From Paenarthrobacter nitroguajacolicus JCM 14115 (GTDB lineage: Bacteria > Actinomycetota > Actinomycetes > Actinomycetales > Micrococcaceae), in NCBI GenBank assembly GCA_001313365.1, contig BBFS01000012.1, positions 6,850 through 70,849 on the forward strand: DNA of 64,000 bases. The letters run 5' to 3'. A model generated the notes under the pieces. That model had not been told where the DNA came from. It did not search any database and saw only the letters and a list, made by a program, of their open reading frames with translations. A program made the translations under genes and the position numbers. Shown here piece by piece: positions 21,151 to 31,417 of this stretch (the stretch's first letter is position 1; each line of letters begins with the position of its first letter).

Positions 21151-21213
21151 CCGATCGTCCAGGAGCCGGATCCGCCGGCGGACACCCCCCTCCTGACCAT
21201 TGGACCCCCCCGA

Positions 21214-21258
21214 ACGACGAAACGCCCTCCCACGTATCGTGGAAAGGCGTTTCGTCGT
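21214..21258. terminator. Bidirectional hairpin between tetR and paaZ
   Basis: Perfect 13-bp outer arms (ACGACGAAACGCC / GGCGTTTCGTCGT) around an inner CCACG-TAT-CGTGG stem. It sits between the convergent stops of tetR and paaZ and has no strong T-tract. It could terminate both transcripts or be a mobile palindromic repeat. Confidence 0.65.
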
Positions 21259-21303
21259 AGGTAGAGAGCCACCCCCCTCAAACCCGCGGGACGTGAGAGA
21301 GGG

Positions 21304-23430
21304 CTATTTCTCTACGAGGGTGAGGACGTCGTACGTGGCCACGATTTCGTCGTTCTGATTGGTCAAGACGGCATCCCAGGCCACCTCACCGTATTCGTCG
21401 GTCTCGCGGGGGGGGTGATCTTCTTGGCCGTCAGCGTGACCCGGATGGAGTCGCCGGCTGCAACAGGGGGGGTGATGAAGCGCAGGTTCTCCAAGCCATA
21501 GTTGGCCAGTACGGGACCCGGAGCTGGCTCAACAAAGAGCCCGGCAGCCCAGCTCAAAAGCAAGTAACCGTGGGCCACAATACCGGGGGGGAAGAACGGG
21601 TTGGCCTCGGCGGCTTCCTGGTTGGTGTGTGCGTAGAAGGTGTCACCCGTCGAGTTCGCGAAGGCAGTGATGTCCTCAAGCTTGACCTCGCGAAGGTCCG
21701 AGCGAACAGCGTCACCGATGCGGAGGGTGGAGAGGTGCTTCCGGAACGGGTGTTCCCCCTCGGTATCTACGGTGAAGTTCCGGTCAGCGCCCGTATGCCA
21801 GAGGCCCGTAACGGCGGTCAGCATGTTGGGGGAACCCTGAATGGCCGTGCGCTGCATGTGGTGCAGGACGGATCGGATGCCGCCCAGCTCCTCGCCGCCA
21901 CCTGCGCGGCCGGGACCGCCGTGAACCAAGTGTGGGACCGGGGGGGAACCGTGGCCGGTGGACGAGCGCGCGTCTTCACGGTTGAGCATGTGAACGCGGC
22001 CGTGGTGGGCAGCGATGCCGAGCACCAGTTCCTGCGCCACCGAAGGATCGTTGGTGCACACCGATGCCACCAGCGAGCCGGAGCCGCGGGCTGCCAGACG
22101 GATGGCATCGGCGAGATCCGAGTACCCGATCACCGAGGACACTGGCCCGAATGCTTCGAGTGAGTGAACTTCTTCGGCTTCAGCGTCTGCCCAGCTCAGG
22201 AGGACCGGCGACATGAAGGCACCGTCTTCCACTACGCCCACGCCGCCGCCAACGGAGGTGACCGACGGCGAATCGAGAGATCCGTACGCAAGCTCACCGC
22301 CGGCGTCGAGCATTGACTGAACTGCCGCACGGACGTCGCGAGCTGTTCCAGCGACGCCAAGGCGCCCATGGTGACGCCATCGCGCGCGGGTCGCCAACCA
22401 CGACGCGTTCCTTGATTCGCGCACCGACGGCAGCAGCGACGTCGGACGTCAGCTCCTGCGGGACGATAACGCGGCGGATCGCGGTGCACTTTTGGCCGGC
22501 CTTGACGGTCATCTCAGTGACCACCGCCTTGATGAAAGCGTCGAACTCCGGGGGGGTGCCGGGGGGGACCGCGTCGGGGGGGCCGAGGATGGCTGCGTTG
22601 AGGGAGTCGGTCTCGGAGGTGAAGCGGATGCCGCCCTGCACCACGTTCTTGTGCCCCTTAAGCGAGTTGGCAGTGGATGCCGAGCCGGTGAAGGAAACGA
22701 GGTCGCGGTAGTCGAGCTCATCGAGGATGGTGCGGGCAGAACCGGAGATCAGCTGAAGGGATCCTGCCGGGAGAATTCCCGACTCGACGATTGCCTTGAC
22801 CGCCGCAGCAGCAACGTAACCCGTGGGCGTGGCCGGCTTCACGATGGTGGGGACGCCGGCGAGGAACGCCGGAGCGAACTTTTCCAGCATGCCCCCCCAG
22901 ACCGGGAAGTTGAACGCGTTGATCTGGACTGCGACGCCGGGAATCCGGGTGTAGATGTGCTCGGCGACGAACGATCCGTCCTTGGACAACGTCTCCATGG
23001 GACCGTCCACCACAACCTGTGAGTTGGGCAGCTCGCGGCGGCCCTTGGAGCCGAACGTGAAGAGCACACCGATGCCGCCATCGATATCGATCATGTTGTC
23101 GATCTTGGTGGCACCGCTCTGCGAAGAGGATTCGTACAGCTCCTCGCGGCGCCCGTTGAGGTACATGGCAAGCTCTTTGAGCTTGAGCGCGCGCTGGTTG
23201 AACGTCAGCTTCCCAAGTTCAGTTTGCCCGGTGGTGCGGCCGTAATTTACGACGGCGGCGAGGTCCAGTCCGTCGGTGCTGACGTTGGCCAGCACTTCTC
23301 CGGTGCTGGCATCACGGACCGGGACTTTCCTGGCGTCGGCTGCCGGTGTCCACCAAGCATCCTGGACATAGCTGGGGGGGACGGTTGTAACGGCTGTGGT
23401 TTCCGGGGGGGCGACTGCGGTAGTGGTCAT
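21304..23430 (-). CDS. paaZ: Bifunctional ring-opening enzyme PaaZ (ALDH + MaoC hydratase)
   Basis: About 705 residues. The N-terminal aldehyde dehydrogenase domain (1 to about 540) has KPATPTGY, the ISGSARTILDELDYRD cofactor segment, FTSETDSLNAA and the catalytic Cys in AGQKCTAIRR. The C-terminal MaoC-type hydratase has FANSTGDTFYAH and PGIVAHGYLLLSW. PaaZ hydrolyses oxepin-CoA and oxidises the resulting semialdehyde. One base is missing near 22390 (expected RADGVTMGA); another break near 21410 shifts the last 30 residues, which end at 21304-21306. The ATG at 23430 gives MTTTAVAPPETT. It is divergent from upstream sequence holding the 23492 palindrome. Confidence 0.92.
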
Positions 23431-23491
23431 CGTCGACGGGTCCTTCCAAGGCACGTGAAATCGGCACGGTCCCTGCTGACTGGAGTCAACA

Positions 23492-23513
23492 TTACTGACC
23501 GGCCGTTCGGTAA
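23492..23513. promoter_or_regulatory. TetR-type palindrome upstream of paaZ
   Basis: TTACTGACCGG / CCGTTCGGTAA, a 22-nt palindrome with 9 of 11 positions paired, 62 nt before the paaZ start. Read on the minus strand its core CGAACGGCCGGT differs in one base from the core before the thiolase operon (41278-41297). Confidence 0.65.
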
Positions 23514-23581
23514 TATATACAGGGTACATGAATGCCCGGTGGAGTACAGCAGGAATTTTGCTGCTTGGTTGGAACACAACG

Positions 23582-23615
23582 AAGGGTCGGCCTCCCTGGT
23601 GGGAGACCGACCCTT
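23582..23615 (-). terminator. Terminator of the first surface-protein gene
   Basis: Stem-loop AAGGGTCGG-C-CTCCC / tggt / GGGAG-A-CCGACCCTT, with 14 paired bases and one opposed C/A pair, 31 nt beyond the minus-strand stop at 23646. The tail on the minus strand is moderately T-rich (CGTTGTGTT). Confidence 0.75.
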
Positions 23616-23645
23616 ACTTGTACAGGCTTGAGACCGGTGACTCGG

Positions 23646-25858
23646 CTAGATGGCGCCGAACTTTGCGTCAAACCTGAACATGAATGCTGCCATCGCATCT
23701 CGGTTCACGGGCAGCAGCGGCTTGAAGGACTTGCCAGCTGATTCGGCCCAACCCGTTGAGATGCCCTGAGCTGCAAGCCAGGTGATCTCCTTGTAGAACT
23801 GAGCGCCGACAGGAACATCAAAGAACGGCGAAGTTGCCGGCGCCGTGAACTCGGGCTGTTCAGCCAAGCGGTACATGAAGGCAGCCATGGCATCCCGATT
23901 CACAGGCTGCAACGGACGGTACGTCTTGGTCTTGTCAGCCTCTTCCCAACCCGTGGAGATGCCCTTCTCCGCCAACCAGGTGATCTCCTTGTAGAACTTG
24001 GCGTCCGTGGGGGAGGTCAGCGAAGGGAGAAACAGCAGGCGGCGTAAACTCAGGCTCACCCGACAACCGATACATGAACGCAGCCATGGCGTCACGATTC
24101 ACCGGGGGTCAGGGGCTGGTAAGTCCTGGACCCATTGGCTTCCCAACCGGTGGAGATTCCTTCGTTGGCCAACCAGAGGATTTCATTCTGGAACTGGGCG
24201 CCTAGGGGAACATCGTCAAAGCCCCCCCGGGTACCTGCGTCGCAGTCGCGTAGCTCAGCGTGCCAAGTCCGTATTCTGGCCTACGAAAGAGGAAACGGAC
24301 CGGGCGCTGGCCTCTGCGAGAACGTTGCCGGAGAAGATCGGACCGGACTCACCAGCAGGTTCCGCTGAGACAAAGTAGAGTCCCGTGGTCAGGCCGGTGA
24401 CCTTGAAGGTCCCGTCCGCTGCGGTGTAGGAGAAACGGGAAACGAGAGACTCATCCTTGGTGTAAACGTTGACCCGCACACCGTTCAGGGGAGTACCAGT
24501 AGAGCCCAGAACCTTCCCAGTCAGCGTTCCGCCCTGGCGAACGGTTGCGTTGACGCTGGAAACGGTCTGGCCGGCGGCTACAGTCACGGGAGTCGCGTTT
24601 GCCGCGCCCCCGGACTCCGGGAGGTTCTTATACAACTGGGCCTCGTAATTGGAGATGAATCCCTTGGTCCGGTTGAACTGAACCTTGTACGCACCCGGCA
24701 ACAGGTTCTTCAGCGCGTAGGTGGTCTGTGACGTTTCCATGACCGTAGACGCTGCAACAGTGCCGTCTTGGGCAATGGCAGTAATACTCATGCCCGGACC
24801 ACTCATCGTGGGGGCCCGGAGCAGGTGCGCCCGCGATGGAACCCGCGATAGTGGCGGCCGCAACGGCAGAGTCCTGAATGCCCGCGAGCTGCTGCCCTTC
24901 AGTCACTGTCACCGACGGCGAAGAGTCGCTTCCTGAGACACCGCCATGCCACATGTTCGCCCACCCGTTCTGGGCTTGGAACTGAATCTTGTAAGTGCCC
25001 GGCGCGAGGCCACCGATGACGTAATTTCCGGTGTTCGAGCTTTGGAGAAAGGCGGTTCCCGCATAACCGCTGTTCGCGTAATCGGGGGCCCTTGATGGCA
25101 TTGACCTGACCGGTAAAGGCAGCAGAGCCAGCCGGAACGGAGATCTTTCCGGAAATGACGGCTGCTGGCTTCAGGGTCTGGTTGATTCCGGTAGTGGTGG
25201 CACCCTCTGAAACGCTGACGAGTGTTTTTGAACCATCCGGAGAGGTCGAGTAATAACCACTGACCACCGGCGACGGCGACTCGAAGTAAGAGAAACTCAC
25301 CCAGAGGTTACCCGGCTCTAGCCCGCTGACCGTAAACGTTCCATCTGCGGATGCGCTGGCTGTTCGATAGCTCCCAACTTCCGGGCCGGCGAAAACAGTA
25401 ATCTTTGATGCGTCAACCCCCCCGGACGGAACAATCACTTTTCCGGAGATCGCACCGGCCAGCTGCATCGTTTGGTTGATACCAGTGACGCTCACACCAG
25501 CTGCGACTGAAACGACAGTCGCTTGGGTTTCTGCATAGCTGCCATACCATGTGGAGGCGAGCTGGTTCTCGGGATACTGGGAGAAGCCAACCTTGTACTG
25601 TCCGGCTTGCAACCCAGTGAGTAAGAAGCTGCCGTTGGCATTCACCTGGGCCCTGACATAGGACGGGCCTCCGGAAGTCTGCACGGCAACTGTGGTGACA
25701 TCCACGCCCGCAGGCACAGTGACCGTTCCTGAGATACTGCCCGTAGTTGCTGCAAACGCCGGGGGGGATGCGATCCCGGCAGGCAAGGCACCCAAGATGA
25801 GTGCTGCTAATAGAGTGAGAGCGAGCCGAAAACGGCCGCGAGAATAACCCCCCCTCAT
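23646..25858 (-). CDS. Surface protein: prealbumin-like domains + 3 S-layer-like repeats
   Basis: Exported protein of about 737 residues. The signal peptide runs from MRGGYSRGRFRLALTLLAA to about PPAFA. Then come about six repeats of carboxypeptidase-regulatory/CnaB-like beta sandwich type (ISGTVTVPAGVDV; DGTFTVSGLEPG; VISGKISVPAGS; LTGKVLGSTGTPLNG). At the C-terminus are three S-layer-homology-like repeats with the signature F-DVP---FYKEITWLA--GISTGW...VNRDAMAAFMYR. It should be attached to the cell wall. Frame breaks lie near 25090, 24815, 24265, 24225 and 24020. Its paralogue at 26030 spans exactly the same 2213 nt and shares the order of domains. The ATG at 25858 is preferred over one at 25879. 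Confidence 0.85.
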
Positions 25859-25890
25859 GGGTCCCCCCCCATGTTTCATGCGAACGAAGG

Positions 25891-25907
25891 GGCCGCAAAT
25901 GGCGGCC
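25891..25907 (-). promoter_or_regulatory. 5' leader hairpin of the first surface-protein gene
   Basis: GGCCGC-AAATG-GCGGCC hairpin 33 nt upstream of the start codon, within a leader shared with the paralogue (GCGAACGAA and an ATCGCGA element flank it in both). On the minus strand it is followed by CCCTTCG. It may be an attenuator or protein-binding element. Confidence 0.5.
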
Positions 25908-25977
25908 CCCCCTCGCGATCCTAATGGAGAAAACCAATTATTCTAAACGCCGATGTTATTTGAACCCGCCTAGCCAG

Positions 25978-26013
25978 AAAGGGTTGGCTTCCATCGAAAT
26001 GGAACCAACCTTT
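25978..26013 (-). terminator. Terminator of the second surface-protein gene
   Basis: Long stem AAAGGGTTGGCTTCCAT / CGAA / ATGGAACCAACCTTT with two bulged bases, 17 nt beyond the stop at 26030 on the minus strand. It separates the two paralogues, so each is probably transcribed on its own. Confidence 0.75.
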
Positions 26014-26029
26014 CCGGTTGATTCGTAGG

Positions 26030-28242
26030 CTAGATGGAGCCGAACTTTGTGTTGTAGCGGAACATGAACGCCGCCATCGCGTCCCGGTTCACCGCCTGCA
26101 ATGGCCGATACGTCTTTGACCCATCAGCCTCGGTCCACCCGGTGGAGATCCCCTGAGCTGCAAGCCAGGTGATCTCCTTGTAGAACTGCGCCCCCGGAAG
26201 GCACGTCCGCAAACGGCGACACCGCAGGAGCCGTAAACGCAGGCTTACCCGCCAACCGGTACATGAACGCCGCCATCGCATCACGGTTCACCGGCTGCAA
26301 CGGCCGATACGTTTTGGACCCATCAGCCTCAACCCACCCGGTGGAAATCCCCCCCTGCGCCGCAAGCCAAGTGATCTCCTTGTAGAACTGGGCACCAACA
26401 GGCACATCCGCAAACGGCGACACCGCAGGAGCCGCAAACGCAGGCTTACCCGCCAACCGATACATGAACGCCGCCATCGCATCACGATTCACCGGCTGCA
26501 ACGGTCGGAACGTCGTAGACCCGTTGGCCTCGATCCAGCCAGTGGAAATGCCCTTCTCAGCAAGCCACGAAATCTCAGCAGAGAACTGCGCACCCACCGG
26601 AACATCCGAGAACGACGGTGTCCCTTGAGAGGCCGTGGCATAGCTCAGCGTCCCAAGGTCCGTATTCTGGCCGAGTGCAGCAGCAACAGTCGTGGCGTTG
26701 GCTTCCACCGTGTGTTGCCGGAGAAGATCGGGCCCAGCGGCCCGCCGAGCATGTTGCTGCCACCAGGTAATTCCCGGCGCTGAGCCCAGTCACTTTGAAC
26801 GTTCCGTCTACCGCTGTTCGGGCAGCCCGGGTGACCAAGGAACCGTCCTTTGTGTATACGCGGACCGGGACGTTCTCAAGAGGGGCGCCGTCAGCGCCCA
26901 CAACCTTGCCCGAAGCCGTACCGCCGGTACGTGTGGTGGCATCAATATTCGCAGCGTTCTGCCCTGCCGAGACTGTCACCGATGTAGCACCTCCGGCGCC
27001 ACTGGACTCGGGGGGGAGGTCCTTGTAATACTGGGCTTCCTGGGTAGTAGTCACACCACTTGAGCGATTGAACTGGACTTTGTAGCTTCCAGGGAAGACG
27101 TTACTGACGGTGTACCCAGTGGCAGGATTTGAAGCGGATGCCCCCCCTCCGACCACAGTTCCATCCGCGGCTACAGCAGTGACATATTGATTGGTGCCGC
27201 CAGCCACCGAACCCGATATTGAACCACCTGCAACAGCCGTGTCCTGGAGTCCGCCGAGCTGTTGCCCCCTGGGTGACCGTCAGGGTCGGGGGGGAGGTGC
27301 TGAATCCGGCAACGCCACCGTGCCACATTTGCGCCCAGGTGCCGCCGAACGGCCTGAAGTTGATTTTGTACGTCCCAGGCTCAAGCCCCCCCGATTGCAT
27401 ATTCGCCGCTGGAGTCCACGTCGCCAATGTAATCGGACCCTGCCGAAGCGTTGAGCGAAAAGTCAGGACCCTTCATGACCATTACGTACCCAGAGAAGGC
27501 GGGCGAGTTGGCTGGTACCGAAATCTTTCCTGAAATGATGGCGGCAGGTTTGAGCGCCTGGTTTATTCCAGGTGTGGTCTTCCCCCCCTCAGCCACCGCT
27601 ACCAGCGTTGCCGTGTCGAAGCCGCCACCCGGATAGTAGGCATCCACCACAGGCGATGCCGTGTAGTTGACGTATCGGAACGAAACTTTGTAATTGCCAG
27701 TCGCCAGCGCGGTGACCTTGAATGTCCCGTCCGCCTTAACAGCGCCGTAGCCTGAGCCCCCCGTTGTCGCTGTACGCGTTGACGTAGACCTTGGTGGGAT
27801 CCGCGCCAGCTGGAACGGTGACGCTCCCGGTGATGATGCCACCAGTCTTGAGCGTCTGATTAATACCTGCGACGGCGGCACCTTCACCTACGGTAATAAG
27901 TGTCGCGAGGTCGTAGTCGACGGAGCCGTAGTACGTGCCGTACACCGATGGCACTTCCGTGTCCTCCCGGAAATCAACCTTGTACTGGCCGGCCTCCAGC
28001 CCGGTAAGGCTGTACTGTCCACTGCTCTTGGCATACACGGATTTGTAGCTTGGTCCGCTGCTGCTCACCCGAATCTTCGTAACGTCCACGCCAGCGGGCA
28101 CCGTGACGGTCCCTGAAATACTTGCTGTGGCTGCCGCCAGTGCCGGGGGGGATGCGATTCCGGCCGGCAGCGTGGCAAGGATAATTCCTGCCACTAGTGT
28201 TAAAGCGAGCCGAAAACGGCTGCGTGAGTTGCCCCCCCTCAT
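26030..28242 (-). CDS. Paralogous surface protein: prealbumin-like domains + 3 S-layer-like repeats
   Basis: Same architecture as the 23646 gene. Signal peptide (MRGGNSRSRFRLALTLVAG to PPALA), beta-sandwich repeats (ISGTVTVPAGVDVTK; IITGSVTVPAGADP; IISGKISVPANSPA; ASGKVVGADGAPLEN), then three S-layer-like repeats that are more alike one another than in the first gene (GISTGWxEADGSKTYRPLQPVNRDAMAAFMYRL). The ATG at 28242 is followed by a run of 7 G. Frame breaks are near 27770, 27400, 27275, 26725 and 26200. The two genes look like a tandem duplication followed by divergence of the beta domains. Likely a cell-wall coat component or adhesin; no ligand can be named. Confidence 0.85.
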
Positions 28243-28272
28243 TTGACCCCCCCATGTTCGATGCGAACGAAA

Positions 28273-28293
28273 AGGCCGCATAACTTGCGGCCT
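28273..28293 (-). promoter_or_regulatory. 5' leader hairpin of the second surface-protein gene
   Basis: Perfect AGGCCGCA-TAACT-TGCGGCCT hairpin 31 nt upstream of the start, followed on the minus strand by TTTTCG. It occupies the same place as the hairpin before the paralogue (25891-25907). The stem plus T-run looks like an intrinsic terminator inside the leader. Confidence 0.55.
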
Positions 28294-28436
28294 GATCGCG
28301 ATATTAGGGTGCATCATTGGGGTTCGTCGATACGTTGTTCTTATATGAAGTGAAGATTCATACCCTGGGCGTTTCCGCGCGGGAATCGCCTAGCCCCCCC
28401 GCCTGAGCAACTTCCGCACCAAAAGCATGGGCTTCT

Positions 28437-29382
28437 TCAAGAACTCCCCCCCACGCTGGTCCGCACAACCACGGTCTGGTTCAGCGCCTCCAGGCGTTCC
28501 AGGATGTGGTCGAGCTTGGCTGCGGACTCATCCAGGCGTCGCTGCTGGGCAACGATGAGTTCCTCTTGCTCAGAAAGGACGCGCGTCAGGTAAAGCATGG
28601 TGCCGAGTCCACCCTGCGCGGCTTGGTCGCGGAGGTAATCGTCGCGGACCAGGGCGTCGTACTGTGCATGCTCAGCAACCTTCGCGAAGATGCTGTTGCT
28701 GTGGTGCCCTGCGGATTCCGGCCGCTGCGACCAGAAGGCGAGAGGTTCGCCGTCGAGGAAGCCAACACGCGAGTGGCTCAGGACGCGAAGGTGGAATTCC
28801 CAGTCGCCCACCACCGGCAGGTTCTCGTTGTAGTAGCCAACATGATCGTGAAGATTGCGTCGGTACAGGAAAGAAATAGGAACCGCGCGGTTGATCTTGA
28901 GCATGTCTGCCAGCGTTATCTGCCGCATGTCGGCCCAGAAGATTTCGCGGCGGATGGGCTCGATCCTGTCCTCCACAAGCTCCTCGATGACGATCTCGGT
29001 ACGCACCATCACACCGCTTTCAGCAGCGTGCGCGGGATCGTCAAGGTAGGCCACTGTGCGGGCCAGGAACTCGGGGGGGCCCAGAAGTCGTCGTCGTCAT
29101 GAATCACCACGAACTCGCCGGAACCGGCCTTGAGGCCAGCGTTCGATGCCCCCCCTCCATGCCGGCTGACTCAGCATGGTGAATGGTGGTGATGCGGGAC
29201 CGTTCCGCTTCCGACCGCTGGGAGGTGAGGTGTTCGACGTCGGCCGGGTTACCGCCGTCGTTGACTATCACCAGCTCGAAATCCTGGAAGGTCTGGGCGA
29301 AGATGTCATCCAAAGCACGTGCCAGGAAGATGGGTCGGTTCTTGGTTCGGGTCACGATGGTGACGCGGGCGCCGGAAGTCAT
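28437..29382 (-). CDS. GT2 family glycosyltransferase
   Basis: About 315 residues. It begins with the GT-A motif VTIVTRTKNRPIFLARAL, then LVIVNDGG and, in another frame near 29110, an HDDDDFWAPEF segment that is the metal-binding DXD region. A typical WEFHLRVLS motif follows, and a C-terminal coiled coil (SEQEELIVAQQRRLDES). It ends at 28437 (VRTSVGGSS) or, if the run at 28446 is 5 rather than 7, in another frame at about 28391. It may glycosylate the neighbouring surface proteins or wall glycan (inference from position). Overlapping GTs of this form are common in wall-glycan loci. Confidence 0.8.
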
Positions 29383-29408
29383 GCGGATCCATCCATGTCA
29401 GAGATTAG

Positions 29409-30206
29409 TCAACTCTGCATCTTAGCAGCGCTGGCTACTCCGAGTTTCGCCCGGACGGCGGTCAACTCCGGACCGGAAACGCCGTTATCTGTCAGGAACG
29501 CGGCCGCATCCAGCGACGCAAGGAATGCCCTCAGACTCGCGCGCCGCTCGGTCAACATGGCCTCCAGCGCGGTCTCGGACAGGTAGGGATCGTGGGCATG
29601 CGGCGCCCCGTGGGTGCGGTGCCGTTCGTTGATCCCCCGCGCTGCGAGTTCGTATCCGTGCACGATTTCCTCATCACCAACCCCGGCCAATCGCTGCAGG
29701 ATCAAAGCGATCACGCCGCTACGGTCCCTTCCCGCCGAGCAGTGAACCACCACCTTGCCGGGCGACGCCGCAATGGCTTTGAAGACCGCCGCGATTTTGT
29801 CAGCAAACAGCTCAAGATAATCACCGTACTGCGCAGGGTCCTTCAGGTACGGGCCGAAAAGCTCGCTGAAGTCCCGATGGTCCGGATCTTCCGTTGGGCA
29901 ATGCACGACGTCGATACGCGCCTTCACGTCGTCCGGCACCTCGGGATCGGTGTCGCGTTGCCGCCGCTCGCGCGAGGCGCGGAGGTCGATCACGGTGCGG
30001 ACGCCGTCGTCGTACATCTGCTGCCACCCGGCTTCCGTGACCCATTCGTGGCGCCCCCCCATCCGGTACACGTCCCCCCCGGCGATCGGCCATGCGTTGA
30101 CGGCACCGTCCCAGTGGACGCCTGGTGAGCTGAAGTCGTCCCATCCATAGGAGCCAGCTAAGCACAAAGTTTGGGAATGAGGTCTTGCGGAGGCTGAGTG
30201 ACCCAT
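29409..30206 (-). CDS. Tyrosine/serine protein phosphatase (Y_phosphatase3 type)
   Basis: About 265 residues. The catalytic P-loop HCSAGRDRSG (Cys-x5-Arg) is intact, with the preceding VIDLRASRERR Asp region typical of bacterial dual-specificity Tyr phosphatases. It reads through without a frame break, unusual in this window. The start is uncertain; ATG 30206 gives MGHSASARPHS. It is divergent from the LacI gene, and the paired LacI operator (30221-30245) lies just upstream, so it could be co-regulated. The substrate could be phosphoproteins or phosphorylated metabolites. Confidence 0.87.
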   Translation of the reverse strand: MGHSASARPHSQTLCLAGSYGWDDFSSPGVHWDGAVNAWPIAGGDVYRMGGRHEWVTEAGWQQMYDDGVRTVIDLRASRERRQRDTDPEVPDDVKARIDVVHCPTEDPDHRDFSELFGPYLKDPAQYGDYLELFADKIAAVFKAIAASPGKVVVHCSAGRDRSGVIALILQRLAGVGDEEIVHGYELAARGINERHRTHGAPHAHDPYLSETALEAMLTERRASLRAFLASLDAAAFLTDNGVSGPELTAVRAKLGVASAAKMQS

Positions 30207-30220
30207 GTCATACTCATTCT

Positions 30221-30245
30221 CGATGCGCATCGACGATACGTATCG
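30221..30245. promoter_or_regulatory. Paired LacI-type operator upstream of lacI-like gene
   Basis: Two perfect 12-bp palindromes, CGATGCGCATCG (30221-30232) and CGATACGTATCG (30234-30245), centred 13 bp apart. The same pair, with the same spacing, occurs upstream of the sugar importer at 31362-31386. LacI-family dimers bind CG-centred palindromes, so this is probably an autoregulatory site that also touches the phosphatase promoter. Confidence 0.75.
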
Positions 30246-30291
30246 ACAAGCCACAGGAACTGTTCAGCAGAGAGCACAAGGAGGTCAGGGC

Positions 30292-31316
30292 ATGCCCACC
30301 AGCAAGGACGTCGCCCAAGCCGCCGGAGTAGCTCAAAGCACGGTCTCCTATGTTTTGAGTGGCAAGCGGCCGATCTCCGAGAAGACCCGCAAAAAGGTTG
30401 AAGACGCTATTCAGCAGTTGACCTATCAACCCAATGCCGGCGCTCGTGCCCTTGCCAGCCGCAAGACCCGGGTCATCGGCCTGGTGATCCCCTTCATACC
30501 CGAACTGCACATGGCCTCGATCATGGAGTTCGTGTCCGTCATCGCCAACACCGCCAGACTCTATGATCACGACATTCTCCTGGTCACAGAGGACGAAGGC
30601 GCACCGCTGAAGCGCGTGGTGGGCCAGCAGATTTGCGACGGCCTGATCCTCATGCAGGTTGAAGGGGGGGATGACGAACGCCTCCCCCGTGGTTCGCAGC
30701 CTTAACGTACCCGTGGTGCTGATCGGAATCCCGCACGACCCCTCCGGCCTGGTCTGCATCGATGCGGACTTTGAAATGGCCGGGGAACAATGCGTCCAAG
30801 ATCTGGCAGCGGCCGGACACAGTGTCATTTCCGTGATCGGTTGGCAACCGGAGGTGGTGGAGCGCCACGTAAATTACGTAGAACGCTTCATGTCCGGCAC
30901 CGACAAGGCGGCCCAAGATGCCGGCGTCCGCGTACTGCACCTGCCGGGCGGCACCGACCGCGATGTCATCGCCACCTCTGTTGACAAGGCTCTTGCCGAA
31001 ACCACCGGAGTTCCGGCGTTCATTGCACCGGACGGGACTGTCCAGGACGTACTCCGTCGGGTGTTGAACAACCGCGGCCTGACTCCGGGGGGTGGATGTC
31101 TCCGTCATTGGCAGCGCTCCCCCCACCCTGGCTGAACTCCAGCCCATTCCGCTTTCCACCATTGACCTCCGTCCGGCAGAAGTTTCCCGCCGCGCGGTGA
31201 AGATTATTTGCGACCTCCTCGAAGCCGAGAACCACGGACCACACGAATCCCTGGAACTGGTACCTACGGTCATTACGCACCGTTCAAGCACGCTCCGCCC
31301 ACCCCACGGCAGCTAA
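30292..31316 (+). CDS. LacI family transcriptional regulator
   Basis: About 340 residues. The helix-turn-helix and hinge are typical (TSKDVAQAAGVAQSTVSYVLSG, then YQPNAGARALASRKTR). A periplasmic-binding-type effector domain follows, with VIGLVIPFIPEL and HLPGGTDRDV. The ATG at 30292 is chosen because AAGGAGG lies 8 nt upstream; the frame also extends 5' without support. Frame breaks lie near 30670 (G-run) and 31090. It should repress the importer/ThuAB operon that follows and itself through the paired operators; the inducer is probably a disaccharide such as trehalose or a derivative (inference from ThuA/ThuB). Confidence 0.87.
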
Positions 31317-31361
31317 GTCCCTCTCTGTAGCCCCCCGATCCGCATCCCTTTCCGAACTCAT

Positions 31362-31386
31362 CGATACGCATCGTCGATACGCATCG
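31362..31386. promoter_or_regulatory. Paired LacI-type operator upstream of the sugar importer
   Basis: Two copies of CGATACGCATCG (31362-31373 and 31375-31386), each one base from a perfect palindrome, centred 13 bp apart as at 30221-30245. They lie 32-56 nt before the binding-protein start and should control the operon from 31418 to 36485. Confidence 0.75.
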
Positions 31387-31417
31387 ATAAATCGATCCCC
31401 AGAAGAAGGAACAGACA

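Noticed and set aside
25891..28293. Known riboswitch in the surface-protein leaders
   Set aside because: The conserved elements are too short and match no motif that I know (cyclic-di-GMP, cyclic-di-AMP or others); kept only as an unexplained leader hairpin.
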